Assembly: GCA_008360975.2 (NCBI GenBank)
Contig: CM039202.1
Coordinates: 4,288,128-4,352,127 of the forward strand
Direction of reading: 5' to 3'
DNA length: 64,000 bases
From: Lichenostomus cassidix
Taxonomy: Eukaryota; Chordata; Aves; Passeriformes; Meliphagidae
Shown one piece after another: positions 26,901 through 40,371 of the stretch (position 1 is its first letter; each line of letters begins with the position of its first letter). The notes under the pieces are model-generated. The model saw only the letters and a list, made by a program, of their open reading frames with translations. It did not search any database and was not told where the DNA came from. The position numbers and the translations under genes were made by a program.

Positions 26901-28944
26901 GGTTGGATTGGAAGATGTGAGAGAAATACTGAAATGGCAGAAATTTAAGCCAAATTTCCCCCATTTGATGCAGAACTTCTGAACGGGCACAGCAGAACAG
27001 CACAGAGCTGCCAACACTACCTGGCAAAGGTCAGCCTGTGCCACTTCAGTGCTGCAAACCTGAATTTTTGCAGGTGGAATGATTTCAGTTTTGCATCACT
27101 AAACCACAGTTACCATAACTGTACTTGGCAATCTTTATCCCATTATTTATTTTTTTCAATAGCACAAAATGAGAACAGCACCTCCCTTGTGTGTGCCTTC
27201 ACTCCTGTTCCTGAGCAGAGACAAGCACAGCTGCTCAGGTGAGCAACTGCTCACCACTGCCTGCAACTGGTTTGCCACCAACCCTTCAATAAACTTCTCC
27301 ACGCTGAAGAAAAGGATATGTAAAGAAGCTTTAAACCACAATGCAGAGCCTCTTCACACTAGAAACCTGCTGCTGGTAAAGGGTGCCCAGGCCTGGCAGG
27401 AGATGGGAGCAGAACAGAGCTTTGGGTTTCTCTCCTGGCACCTCCCTGCCCTGCAAGACTCAAATGACTTCCTCTCAGCCTCTTCTCACAGCTCATCACT
27501 TTGAAACTGCAAATGTTAGAGGAAAAGCAATAATGCTTTTAACTTCATTAATTAAACAAACAGAGGCTGACAAAGGCCCCATGGCAGCTTGAATAGCCAC
27601 ATGTGCCCCTGGGTAATTAAACATGAATCAAAAAACTTGCATTTGCCACATGGAGTAATGGATACCTGGAATTGTTTAGTTGAAAAATGTTTTTAACGTA
27701 AAACGTGTTGGTGCAAAAAGGTATTGGCAAATTATTGGACATTACTGAAGCATTATCTCATCCTCCTTGAACTGAGGGGAATGTGGAAGAAAAAACATAG
27801 AGGGAAATGGCCCAAGGGCATTTGCTCAGTTGGGCAGAGCCAGGTGTTAATAATGCCATGGTTGTGTGTTTGACCCCTGTGTGGGCCATTCACTTAAGAG
27901 TTGGATTTGATGGCCCCTGTGGGTCCCTTTCAACTCAGTCTATTCTGCGATTCTGTCATAATTATGTTTCTTCAGGTTCTGTTTGTTTGTTTTTATTAGG
28001 AAATAGTCTGGTCCTCCAAAGTAAAGCCTAAGAGTTATCCAAAATTCCACTACACGTATTTCTGTGTATTTTCTGGACTGTGCTCTGATGCCAAAGGAAG
28101 AATACATTACAAATGCCATGGGGATCAATAGTGAGAAGGCATTAACAGAAAGCTGTACTTGGTTAAGATCATAATTTGAAAATATTGCACTCGAATATTG
28201 TATTTGAAAATACACTTTGAACAGCATGAAAAAATAAGTCTTGCCTTATTTCAAATACCACTTAAGGTATCCATTTAAAATATCAATCAGCTGATTGCAA
28301 ATGATGTGTGTCACTATGAGCATAAAGAAAATGATGCACTGAAATTATACTTGGTGCTGCCCCAACATTAAAGACACATCTTTCCCAAAAGCCCTACGGT
28401 CTCCAGAGCAAAGGACAAGGACTCTGTCTCACCAGTGGTGGGGTCTGGGCAGCCCTGCCACAGCTGCTGATTTCCAAGGCCATCCTCAGCAAAAGGCCTT
28501 TTCCCCAGCGCAGTTCATGCTCTGTACCTGGCCAAGACATTTCACACTGGCTCTGAAGATGCTCCTTTCTATCCACTTCTCCCAGAGATGAACAGATGAA
28601 CAGCTCTTACCTTCATTTTTGAAGCTCCTGATGATATTTGCAGAAGGCATTGATGTCCTGTCTGTAGCAAACCTGTTGTAGAGCTCTAGCATATACTCAG
28701 GAGGGTCCACCTTGGCCGACTCGTGCAGGGGGATGTCAGAGAGGTTCAACGTCTTCAAAAACTCATTTTTCATGTTCCGGAGCAGCGTGTTGAAATCAAC
28801 CCCATCTTGCTCAGAGAGGATCTCGTCAAAAAGAGGCACATCTTCCTCCAAGGAAGAGTGCTCCAGGCTCAGGATGGGACTGCAGGCTGCAAGGTGAACC
28901 AGGAGGGAGAGCACAGCGCACAGCTGGAGGATGACAGAATCCAT
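23983..28944 (-). CDS. BMP10: BMP10, bone morphogenetic protein 10 precursor
   Basis: Two coding exons on the minus strand: 28944-28611 and 24926-23983. They are joined in phase 1 (GAAG|GTAAG donor, CCAG acceptor) and predict about 425 aa against 424 in human. The start chosen is MDSVILQ, which opens the signal peptide ([20 protein letters not shown]). An in-frame ATG ten codons upstream is less likely because family members begin at this point. The propeptide follows with DGVDFNTLL and [13 protein letters not shown] furin-type RIRR site precedes the mature ligand ([20 protein letters not shown]), which carries all seven cystine-knot cysteines and ends SECGCR. BMP10 is a secreted heart ligand that signals through ALK1 and BMPR2 in trabeculation and vessel maturation. 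The 3.7 kb intron shows no other gene. The gene appears intact. Confidence 0.97.
24927..28610 (-). other. BMP10: BMP10 intron
   Basis: Single 3.7 kb intron with clear donor and acceptor. It contains a SINE at 27814-27957 on the + strand. Otherwise it is unique sequence with nothing I can assign. Confidence 0.85.
27814..27957 (+). mobile_element. tRNA-derived SINE with CR1 tail (TguSINE1-like)
   Basis: The 5' part looks like a tRNA-Ile-derived head: an A-box-like GCTCAGTTGGGCAGAGC, an anticodon-loop-like TTAATAATGCC and a degenerate B box GTGTGTTTGACCCC. It runs directly into a CR1-type 3' tail, GAGTTGGATTTGATGGCCCC then GTGGGTCCCTTTCAACTCAG. This composite matches my memory of TguSINE1, a SINE mobilised by CR1 in passerines. 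It is not a functional tRNA gene, because the acceptor stem does not close. The family name needs a library comparison. Confidence 0.75.
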
Positions 28945-29007
28945 GGCTTCGCCTGAGCCTCCAACCGCACTCAACGAGCTCTGGCTCTAGTGTGGGCTCA
29001 GTGGCGG

Positions 29008-29014
29008 TTTTATC
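29008..29014 (-). promoter_or_regulatory. TATA-like element of BMP10
   Basis: The minus strand reads GGATAAAA about 65 bp before the BMP10 ATG, at a spacing that would give a short 5'UTR. It is a weak match, judged on position alone. Confidence 0.35.
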
Positions 29015-29664
29015 CGCTGGGTTGTGCGCGGCTTGTGTCACACAGAGATGACAAGTTTGGAAGCTCTTGTCTTGAAACTTGTGATCTGTCCTGTCTGTCT
29101 GCCCCTTCCCCCTCCCCAAAACCAGGTCTCGGTAATTGGATCTGACTCGCTCTCCTCTATGGCCGCCTTCCCTCTCTTATCTCAGGCAGTGGAAGCTGCT
29201 CACCAGATTTGTTGCTATCTCACCATCCCCTCTCCCTTAATGAGCGTTTTGTAAACATTCTGTGCAGGACTCTCAGAGATAGGACAAGTTTCTCCTCAAA
29301 GAGGAGCTGCCCTTCCTTTCTCCCTCCTGGTAGCTGACTTCCCTGCTGTGTGTGAACCACTTGCATCCACGCAGATTTCAGCCGAACTCATAAATTCCAT
29401 AAAGGCTGTCTCCAAATGGACCCATTTCACACCAAGGGCAAACAGCAGCTCCCTCTGCCCTTTTCAAAACTATTTTAGAGTCCAGTAATTGCATTAAACT
29501 GAAAAAGGATTTTCTTTGGGAAAAATTCTGTCCTTCTGTGCTTGTCCAGCCTAAAGCTCAGGAGAAGAGCTTTTGTTGCTACCACAGCACACAGTCACCA
29601 GGCCCTGGATGCAGAGGAGAAGAGCTCAGTATGAGCAAGGAGAATGACATCCTCCAAGGAACAG

Positions 29665-29727
29665 GGAGTTGGACATGGTGATCCTCATGGGTGCCTTCCA
29701 ACTTGAGGTATTCCATGATTCCATGAC
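29665..29727 (+). mobile_element. CR1-type tail fragment
   Basis: GAGTTGGACATGGTGATCCT, then GGGTGCCTTCCAACTTGAGG and ATTCCATGATTCCATGA, is a diverged CR1 3' terminus in sense orientation. Confidence 0.75.
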
Positions 29728-32700
29728 TGGAGTATTCACCAACGATTCAGAAAATCTTCACTTCCTTTGTCTCTCGTACGTTACTTGGCAAGTCACAGTT
29801 ATACTTGATTTAGTCACATCAATACCAAATGAAAAATTATTAAAAACACACAAAGGCCAACAGGTGACTCTGATTTTAGGTTCACATCAATTCAAACAGC
29901 TCAGAGACAGAGTGTGGAGAAAATGGAAATAACTTTGTAAAAATATGTGCTAAAATTCAGTGGTGCTTTTTGTGTTAGTGTGCAAATTTCAACAAAATGG
30001 GAGCAGTGTGTAGGCAAAAATTGGTCTGGTTCATAGATAACATTATCCACTTAACTCTCCCTGTTCTCCATAGACTTTTCCTAAGTGCTCTTGTTTTGGC
30101 AGCGTGGCCAGAGCTCAGCTCCTGTCCCTGAGGGGTTCAGCACTCAAGATAAAGAACCATTTCTGCTTGTGCTGCAGAGTTTTTCCTTGCAAGCACTAAG
30201 AACTTTACCCAAGGACTAAACCACTGAACTGCTGGGTTTTCTGGACTCTTGCTTTTTTGTCGACCCATTGATTTGTTGCCCTGTCTCTGCAATTTTCTTC
30301 CTTCTTCATTTGCCCAAATCTATCACTGGCACAAATGGCCACAACTCCAGTTAACAGTTGGAACCATGCTCAAGTCATGCCTATTTTAAACTCATCTTCT
30401 ATGTTTTTAACTAAATATCAATATCCTTGTGAAAATTGTGTAGTGTGGCTGTCATGGAACCAGACATGGCATTTTAACCTCATTTTATTCAACTTTTCTT
30501 CTTCTGAACTTGGGAAACCTGATGACAGAAGCAAAGTGAGTTATCAAAGTTCCTGTTATTGCTACACCACATTAGAAGTAGATATTTGAGCTCAGCAAGA
30601 TTAATTTAGACTTCACTGTGGAGGTCATGGCTATCTATAAATCCTGTATGGTCTTATCAAAGGCTGATCTCTGGATATTGTGACTTTCCAGAGCTAAGCA
30701 CAGAAAATGGGGAAATTTTGGAGCAGTTTGGGTCACTTCTGTTAATTAAGAGGAACGTGCAGTCTTCTTTATGTTGATGATTCATCACCAAATTGAGGTC
30801 TTCACTGCCTTAGTAAGTGGGAGTAACATAAAACTCCCTGATAATTGGCTTTTTGCTAACTCTGTGATGCAGCACAACAGTGACTCCTATACTGGAAATT
30901 CTTTGGGGTTTTTCTCACAGCCAGTGATGCAGGACATTCCTCATGAGAGTGATAATGCCTACAGAGTGTTTCCTTTTTTAATGCTTCAATATTCATGTCA
31001 AAAATGCACTGATTTCATATATATATATGCAGATATTATTTAATTAAAGAGATAACCACCTTGTAAGAGCTGCTGCCTTCTGCACTGGGATCTATGGAAT
31101 TCCTTTCCAAGGGGTTGGGGTTTTCTGTGAGATTCAGGGCTGAAAGTTTTGAATTTAAAAGGATTTCTTCAGCATTTGCATCACTCAGAGGTTTTCAGCT
31201 GAGTCTCCTCTCTCACTATGAGCACACTGAGTATTTTGGGGTCTGCAGCTGGCCCTTGGTCAGAGGTTAGTGAAATGCTCTCTATTACTCTGTTAAAGCA
31301 GATGAGCAGTTCCAGAGCCAGAGGAGCTTTCCTGGGTTTGCTCCCCTTTTTTATGAACTAAAACTCATCTTGTTGTGCAGCCCTGGATCTCTGGGTGCCA
31401 ACACTGAACAACATCATTTCAGCTACTCTGAACCCTGCTCAGCCCAGACGCATTTCCTGTGGATCTATCATTTCACACCCTGCAGATACTACTTTGTAAA
31501 ATAAAATGCAGTTGTGAGCACAGGGATCTGACAACCATTTCCCAACCCACAAGTGTCATCTTGCCTCAGTAACTCCTTAGGAGCACAATTCCTGCTCAGA
31601 CATTCCAAGTGTCTTCACATTTCCGCTCTGGTTTTGATAAGTCCTTGAACAATGGCAGAGTGCAGGGGTTGTACACAAACCAGCTTTTGCTGAATTTCCT
31701 GACTTGTTCCATGTAGACCCTGCTGGGGATTTGCCAGATGAGGAATACCCAGAGAGCACATCTGATATAAAAGCAGCTTCCTGTTTCCTTATGCTGCAGG
31801 CTGATGATTTTAACACACTGGTAATTATTTTTTCTGAATTAAGTTATTTAACAGAAGGGATTTATTTCATGCCACTGAAATGGTTTGTCCTTTTTTCCCT
31901 CACATGCACTGCAGTTTACATACACAGTAAGTATCCTAGAAAGGAATTGCTTTCAAAAAATCAATGCTAACTATATCATCTGAGGTAGCTGGAAAGAGAA
32001 AATTTATCAGCATCACAGTTTAATCATGACTAAATCTGTAGCATAAGCAATGACCCCATTTCATTAGCAGTAAGTGGTTCATTGGGCAGGCTGGGTCTCA
32101 GAAAGGTCACAGAAAGGTCTCTTGGCCCTCACTCTGAGGAATTTGGTGTTCATCTCGCAGTTAATTTGCATCTGTGTGTGGGAAGATGTAGCTGCTGCAG
32201 CCCAGGGCTCTGCACTGACTTTGGCAGTGTTGGGGACCAACCTGTGGCACTCAGAGAGCACCCAGGGATCCATCTGCACCTTCCTGCTGGATCCGCTTGT
32301 GCTGGAGTGGGCTGGATGGGATCCCTTCCAGTGCCATGGTAAGAACTGGAGCAGGAAATCAGCCCAGGGATCAGAGAGGCCTTTCCTGCTCCCAGTGCTC
32401 AGCAGAGAGGGCAGGAAGAGCTGAGGCTCTGCAGCCACTCCTGTGAACTCCTCGCTGATCCAAAGGGTACATCCTGAAGATTGTGGGGCTCCAAAATAGA
32501 CTCTAATCTCGGACACCCCACAGCTTCCTCCCAGCTGATGCCTCCAGGGTTCCTTCTGTCAAGAGGCAGCAGAAGAGCAGGGTCAGAGCAGGAATGTGTG
32601 GGGCAGGAGCGGCGCTGAAAGGCTGGGAAGTGAGGCTGGGCTTTTCCAAGTGTCAAGGTCGAGAAACACGAGATCCAGAGGGTGTGGTGCTTCTCTGGGG

Positions 32701-35700
32701 AAGAGGAAGTGGGGAGAAGGAATGTGAAGTGTGTTTGCAGCATCCTCCCCTTTCCTTAGCCTGTTTTTCGGGATGGAGGAACAGCTGCCCTCACCCAGAA
32801 GCTCAGAGCCGCCTCAGAGGGGGAGCCTTTCCCAGGAGAAGGCAATCCATGTTTGCTGGAGTGCCCTGGGCTTTCTGGACATGAGTAATTCCCCAGGGAA
32901 TAAAAAATTTGCCAGTTATACAATGTCACTTCTAATTTCCCCATCTGTGAACTCGGCTGGGTTTTGGTTCAGCAGTCCATACCTTAAAATTTTTATGATG
33001 ACTTTTAAATTAGATTGTTACTACATAGTAGATTTTTTTTAAATGTGAAGAAATGCTTCTCTGGTCTTTCCCCCCTTTTTTTCTTGATTTGTTTCCATGG
33101 ATTCTGTAGAAAAAGTGTCTCAGAAAACACCACCAAGCAAGGCCAAAGAAACAAAAGTTTCAGTAGAGGGAAACAGAATTATTCTTGGATTAAATATAGA
33201 TGAATTACTGACAAAAAAAATATTCCTTGGAGTTCTCTTTTTTTTTTAATATTTGATGTAAAAAATCAATTAAATAAATAATGTACTGGAGGGGGAGAGG
33301 ATATTAGAATTTTACTTGTCCTGCTTGTAAACAAATATAAAAATCACAGGTAAAGCTGTGGTTGGACTGAAAACATTTCAGATTTCAAAAGGGAAGGACT
33401 CACATCCACTTCTGGGGCTTTTGGGAATGTTTCTTATACATTTTCAATCTGTAATTCCAAATCCCCATATTTAGAGCAGGTGAGGCAAGAAACTTAACAA
33501 GCACCAAGCACTTCCACTATCCTGTGATCTCAAGGAGCTTTGCAATTGTAATTTAACTTTATGTTTATTTGTGAGCAGCACAGGTAAACACCTGCATGTG
33601 CAATGGATAATAAACAAATAAATCCTGTCACCCAAGAACATGCCCTGGATATGAGGAGACACCTGGGATCCAAAGGGAACCATCCCTGTTTCACAGAATA
33701 AAATTTACCAAAGGACTTGCCCAGGGGAGCAGAGGACATGGACGGCAGACCCAGCAATTGTGCCTCAGTGTCCAGAGCTCAAAATCCCACTCCTGCTAAG
33801 CCACAAGAAACCACCCTGTCCCACCTTGCCCCTGCAAGGAATCTGCATTACAGCACAGGGGAACTTTTTTCCTGTGCTAAAACCTTTGAGAAACCCAAGA
33901 AAAGTCAGGTCACACTCAGCCACAGGAGGGCTTTTGCCCATCAGCAATAAAACAATAATAAAGAATGGGGTGTGTTTAATGGGAGGACAGGAATGACTTT
34001 GGTGATGTGAATCAGACAAAAACATTGGGATCAGTCTGAAAAGAACCCTCATATTTTCCCACTGCACAGTGTAGGGAGGTGTGAGACACACCCTTGTCAC
34101 AGCTCTTGGAACAAATCTCAACATTCAGACTGAATTGACAGCAGCTTGTTGAGAAATTCTTAAAATTCATTCTGGACTATCCCAAAATTCTTCCCAGGAG
34201 CTGTGGAAGAGCAAGGATTTCATGTCAAGGCTGCTCCCTAATCAGGGATCTCATGGAAGCAGGAGAGGGATGCAAACATGCTGTAGCAACCACAGCATGT
34301 TATTTGAGGTTTTCCAAAATACAGGGATGAAATTATTGCAAAAATGCCTCACAACGGTCCCTGTCAGGAGATAGCTGTGGCATGAGGTAACTGCTGGGTG
34401 TGATATGGGAGATAAAGAGGAGTGTGACACTGACAGTGTGATGAGCTTGCAATGGAATAACTAAAATTAGTTTCCATTCCTGCATCTGCCTGAGTCCTTA
34501 TTCCTGTATGCCTTGGTTCATGGCTGCTCTGGATTCCCTGTCCATAAATGGGCTGTTCCCAGGGCCTCTGTTCCCATTTCAGATGTCACTGGAAAATGAA
34601 AAGATAGTATTTAATGCAAGGGTGAGGCAGCAGGGAGAAACGTGGCAATTCAATACCACCTATATGATCAAGAAAAAAAATCAGGGAGAAGAAGGAAAGT
34701 CACTGGGCAGCTACAAGGACAGGAAATTCTTAAACTGGGTGACACCAGCTCCTCCTGACCCAGGGAATTCTCAACCTGCATGACAACAGCTCCTCCTGAT
34801 CCAGAGCACCACTGGCTTTGTGTGGGAAGCCCAGGGCTTGTTTCCCTCAGCTGTTCCCAGGCAAGTGAAAAGGATTGGGATCACACAAATGAGCAGGGCA
34901 CACAAACTGCCTGGAAATTCCCTTTCCTCCCTCCATTTTCCCTGCTGAGGTGGCAAGAGCTCCAGGCTCAGGTAGGGACTACATCCACGTGCATTTGCTC
35001 CAGTGCAACCTGGGTCAGTGGCCGCAGAGAAGTAATGAGAAGCTGAGAGTTTCAAGCCTGAGGAACTGAAACAGAAAGAAAAGAGATGGAAAAATATCTG
35101 GACATGGCCTCCCTGTCAGTGTCCTGTCAGTCACATGCAGCAAATGCCCTACAAGCTCACAGCTTCATTCCAGCTCCTGCTGTCCTTGCTCCTCCAGCAG
35201 ATTTTTGGAAGAGCTGCCACTTTCATGACTAGGTGGTTTTTGCACATAAATGGGAAATTTGTAGCATACACCGAGTTCACTGTCCAGTCCTGCAGTCAGA
35301 GAGGGATATCCAGGAAATTCTTAGATCCTTACATGAGACTGTCACATTCCAGCTTTGAACCTGGTTTTTTTCTTGCTCCTTTTCAACATGAACAAACACA
35401 GGCAATAAAAATGCACATGTATTTCCAGGGGCAGAAGTTATCTGCTTATATCATTTACAGGATTGGAAATGTCTCAAGAAATCTCTTGATTTGTCTCCCC
35501 TCCCATGGGCTTGGTACATGCCTTGGTATATATGGATGCAGGTCTAATAGTATTAAAAGGTCATTTAATATTTAATACCTTTTATGGTCACACAATTTAT
35601 TAATTCAGTCCTCAGTTAATTCAAACCTGCTGAGACATGGTCAAAAATAAATCAATTCCTATTTGATATCTCCACACAGAAAGTGAGAGCAGTGCTAATG

Positions 35701-37957
35701 AAGAGAGAGGAGTCGCTGCTTAGTCCCAGGAGTTTGGACTCTGCAGGCTTCTTATCACACTCCCTTCACAGAACAGTTTGACAGAAAAAGGTCAAGAGAA
35801 AGTTTTAATTTTACATTTTTGAAATTCTTTCTCTCATCATGCAGTTATTTTGTAGTGCCTTGGTATTCATGTGGGTGTTAAACCTCAGGAAATTTTGAGC
35901 AGCTCCAGTGACACTGACAAAAACAAGATTGCAGAGCAAAACCTTTCAGAACCTCCCAAACTTATCCCCTTTCCTTGTCAGCTCCACATCCAAGCGGGCT
36001 CGTTAAGGGATACCATTCTTTTCCTTAATAAGAGCTCCATTTAAAAGCTCTCACAGCCCTAAATGAACAAAGTTCTTGGGAATAATCACTAAATGTATTT
36101 TTTCCTTGGGTTTGAGAACTGTGGAATCTTAATCTTCAACAATGGAGAAAAAGCCAGACTCGGGTCAGCAGAAATTGTTTTGTTGGCAATTTTGATTCAT
36201 AACTTGAAATAATTTAATTGACAACTTGAGTACTAAGCAGAGATGGAATATTTTCTGGCAGCATTAGTTGATATCAACACGAGATATTAATGACTAAGTC
36301 AACGGCTTGTAATCACATCAGCAAAACATGAGGAAAAATTAGGCAAGCATGTCAAATATTTGCTCTGTTTATTTAATGTTAGGGTTGGAATCAGAAAGGG
36401 AAAGCAAATGGTACATAGCAGTAGAGAAGATTGATTAACTAAAAAATCCTGTTTAAGTATAGCCTTAAAAGTTCAAAGATGAAAGTATATTACATCCCAC
36501 TTTTTGTAACTTGATGACTGGAATTATACTGGGTAAATTAAAGTTGTCAGCAGCCTCTCTCTGTTTTGATTGCCATGCAACTGAATATCAAATTTTGTGT
36601 TTTCCATTCTTTTTGTAAGGGAAACTGTCTCAAGCACCTCACTAATCTTGACTTCAATTGCAGCAAAAATTCCAAAATATGGTCTGTTCCTCATGTCCTG
36701 GCTTCTGCAACTTTATTGTCTATGATGCTCAGAGTACTTGTGCCCTGGTCAGGGGTCTGATCAAATGCTGTCAAGAGCTCACAGGGCAACTGCTGAATGC
36801 TCCTCACCTGGAAAAGCCTTACATCTATCCAAGACAACAAATTGATGCACTAATTCCTCTTGAAATTTAACGAGTACATCGAAATGTCATTTTTCTTGGC
36901 AGCTTTTAAAAAACAACTCACAAGAGGCAAAACAAATGAGGGTCCAGTGGCAACAGCTCCATGTAAATATCTTTACAGGCAGGAAATTATTTCATGGATC
37001 CATGGCTTGGTTTGTGAGGAGCTGTCACAGAAGCCTGACACCATTTAAGTGGGAGCATTTGGATGCAAAGATCGCTCTTTCTCAGGTGCTGTATGTACTC
37101 TACTAATACTTGTGAGGCTCGGGATTGGGAAAACGCATTTTAACTGGAAAACTTTAAACCACACTCCCACTTTTGAGACTCTGACCATGCCAGCTTTATG
37201 GTTCTTGCTGTGTTGTGTTGATTTCCTTCCCAGCTGTTTAACACCAGCACTCCCACCCCTCTCATAGCTTCTCATTTTTAATTAGCAAGTCCCCCCCATT
37301 TAGGCTCAGCAGAGCCCCTAACTTGCTTTAAATCACGCTGCACATCTGCAGTTTTCCTCCGAGCAGCCCGGCAGGTTGGAGTGTCCTGTGACGTGCAGAA
37401 TCCTTTATCACATGGAGAGCACAGAACAAGCCCCGTGCAGGCCCTGGTGTTAAAGGGCTCAGCTTATCTGGCATGAGTGGCAGAGCCCTGGCTCAGCTCT
37501 CGTGTGCTGCACCCAGGGATGGTGCTCAGTGTGCTGCTGTCAAACACCTCCCAGCGTGCTCAGGGCAAAGCTCTGCATCCCAGAGCTTCTTTAGGTGGAA
37601 ACAGCCTCTGCTTCCCATCACAGAGGATGGAAAAGGGGATTGGTGATCCCTCCTGACTCGAGCCTTAACATTCTTACGTCTCAAACACATTTTTAAACAC
37701 TTGACAAACCGTAGATGACCATGTGTACAGTGGTGGCAGCAGGAGGGAGGGGAAGATCCCCAGCAGCTGGCAATGTGGCTGTGGGGTCTGTATGGCAACA
37801 GGGATGCACAGAGTCCCACCTGGAACATGCCAGGCAGGATTTACAGCCTGCAAACTAATAGGCTGGGCTGTCCTGGAAGATATTTGAACTACAAGAACAT
37901 CATCAGAAAAACTCATTGTGCTACCTCACCACCCTACCCTCCATTACAGATATATTT

Positions 37958-38023
37958 TGAAGGTTGGACTCGATCATCTTGGAGGTCTCCTCCAACCTTA
38001 ATGATTCCATGGTTCTATGATTC
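37958..38023 (+). mobile_element. CR1-type tail fragment
   Basis: GAAGGTTGGACTCGATCATC, then CTCCTCCAACCTTAATGATT and CCATGGTTCTATGATTC, is a CR1 3' end in sense orientation, only about 65 bp long. Confidence 0.85.
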
Positions 38024-38736
38024 AATCCCCACATCCGTTCTCATCCCAGTACCAGCAAATACAAAGCGATTTTTTAAAGCTGTTTTCTTCTCTTTCAGCA
38101 TAGACACAAAAGGATCAACTTTATGCTACATTTGCTTTTCTACCCAACAGGAAATGGCTGGAGCAACCTGATGTCCCCATTCAGTAGGTCTGAATCACCT
38201 TCCTCTCTTTGCACACACCCTCAGAAAATTAAATAAAGCGGGAACTGGCAAATCACAAGTCTGACTGCCTCTTACTGGGCCGAGAGAAAGGGCAGAGAAA
38301 AGGATTTGCAGAAGCGTGAAAAACACTAAAGCCAGCAGAGGCTGTGGCCATGCAGAGTACTGAGACTGGCAAGACCTGCCTGCAAGGAGCTACCAGCCCC
38401 CTTAGCCCTTGGTCCCCTCCAAAAAACCCAAATGAAGCAAGAGTCAAGAGCACAGAATCCTTCAGTGGGTTCTTCCAGTCCGAGGGCAGAGGCAGAGGAG
38501 CTGCTTGGATTTCTCTTGGTGGCAGCAGGGTGGTGATAAGGAGAGAGGGGTAAGGAGTTGGGGTTGCTGCCTTTACCTGTGCTCATGGTCAGTGTGGGAT
38601 TGGCCTTTGTCAGACTGAGCCTTCATCTCTTGCTGAGCCCCTTTTCTGAAAGGGAAAAGATTTCACTCCTTCATATTCAAGCTTGTGAGTCTTTGCTACT
38701 TGAGTTTCTGGAACACTTGGGAATATTTGATTAATA

Positions 38737-38784
38737 AACTTCATGCAAATGTAAGGTCTCAACTTCATGCAAATGTAAGGTCTC
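38737..38784 (+). repeat. 24-bp perfect tandem duplication containing octamer motifs
   Basis: AACTTCATGCAAATGTAAGG plus TCTC occurs twice in a row. Each copy holds the POU/octamer word ATGCAAAT. It lies in intergenic DNA with AT-rich sequence after it. Confidence 0.9.
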
Positions 38785-40337
38785 ATTATATAATAGAATA
38801 TATAAATATATACACATATATTAGAGAGAAAGATTAAAATTATTAAGAAATAAAAAAAATAGTTCAATTAATCATCAAATGGAGCATAATTACAAGTGAA
38901 AAGAAACATTCCACTGGATTGGAAATCTGAAAGAATGAATTCTAGTCCTTTGTATCCTAACTCAGTTTTTACTTCCTGGGGAACAGGTTGACAGGGATTA
39001 ATTTTATTTCATTTTATGTTATTTTTGAGCTATGGTTTGCTCACAGTTGGTGTTTTTACCAGCCTAATGACAGCATATCTCACCAACTTGGGTCCCAACT
39101 GCAATCACAAAACCCCAGCTCTCGAGGTTGCTGGAACCATTTGCCATCTAGTGGACAATGGAAATCTCACTCCATGCTCAGCTTGAGTAGAAAGATATAC
39201 ACAAGGATTGGGGTGTATTCCTTGGAAATCTGGTCTGGCTCATTGGCCAAGGTATTCACTTTTTTAAAATAAGTAATGGTGCAAGACCCAGCTCACGTCC
39301 TGATAATTTAGAATCTGAGTATTTAAGATCAGCCTGGACAGAAACTGAAGTGAGGATTTTGTCCTCTTTTCCACACTGATCTCGCCATGTTGTTTAGTGC
39401 TTAACCACAGAAGTTTGTTGTGGTTAATTGTTACAGACACACACTCCAGGGGCAAATTTTTGTCCTCTAAAATGGATTATTATTTTCCCTTTCATGACTA
39501 TGCCTTGTCAGCACAAAACATGTGGGAAGACCCAGCAGATGAGGACACCCATTCACATCTTTGGCCTGCCCAGATCACACAATTTCTATTTTATTTAGCA
39601 GTCTTAATTTCCCAATCTGACTTAATTTTTCTCTGCTACTGGGAATTCTCCCTATAAGGAAAAACTTACCAATGTTAATAACTGTCCCTTTTCATGACTT
39701 GATGCAAACTGGAAAGCTTGTTTTCACATGTCAGACAAGATTTATAAAAATCTGCCATCCCTCTTAATTTGTGTCTTTTATTTTAAAATGTATTTCTCAA
39801 CAAGGTAAGAGTTTCCACATTAATTTCTGATTTTAAAATGATCACAAGTGGTGCAGTTGTTGTACCTTGACCTTGGTAAATTGTCTTGTACACTGGGAAA
39901 TCTGGGGAGCTGGGAGGTTCTCAGGGGCATGGGCTCAGTGGTAAAAGCATCTTGGATTAATGTGCAGAACAGGTGACTGGAAATTTTATGTCCTTGGCAG
40001 TGAGGGACCACAGATGTTTCCTGCCCATGGGGATCAGGAAAGTTGAGCTGCACAGAGGTGAAGATGTGACCAGAGTGGGCTAATCCTGCCTGCCCTGAAT
40101 GCCTGGCATGTTTCAGCTGCCTGTCGGTGGCATCCAATGATACCATGACTTGGATTCCAAGAATGCTTTCAAACACCTTTCAGGCTTTAAAAAAAAAAGT
40201 TGGGAGCAAATAATCAACATTATCTTGATATTCCAGCCAGGAAAAAAAAATTGTTTTAATTTACAAAAGCTGCCAATGCACACGCACATTGATACTCACT
40301 CAGGCACACCCAGACATACTCCCACTGAGCTCTCTAG

Positions 40338-40371
40338 TGTGTCCCTTCCAACTCAGAATATTCTGTGAATA
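40338..40371 (+). mobile_element. CR1 or SINE tail remnant
   Basis: TGTGTCCCTTCCAACTCAGA then ATATTCTGTGAAT matches the terminal part of CR1-X or TguSINE1-type tails. Only the tail remains. Confidence 0.65.

Noticed and set aside
27814..27885. Possible tRNA-Ile gene
   Set aside because: The B box is degenerate, stems do not close, and it continues into a CR1 tail, so it is a SINE head.
32079..32516. Overlapping 116- and 145-codon open frames on both strands
   Set aside because: No similarity to a known family and no exon signals; left as intergenic.
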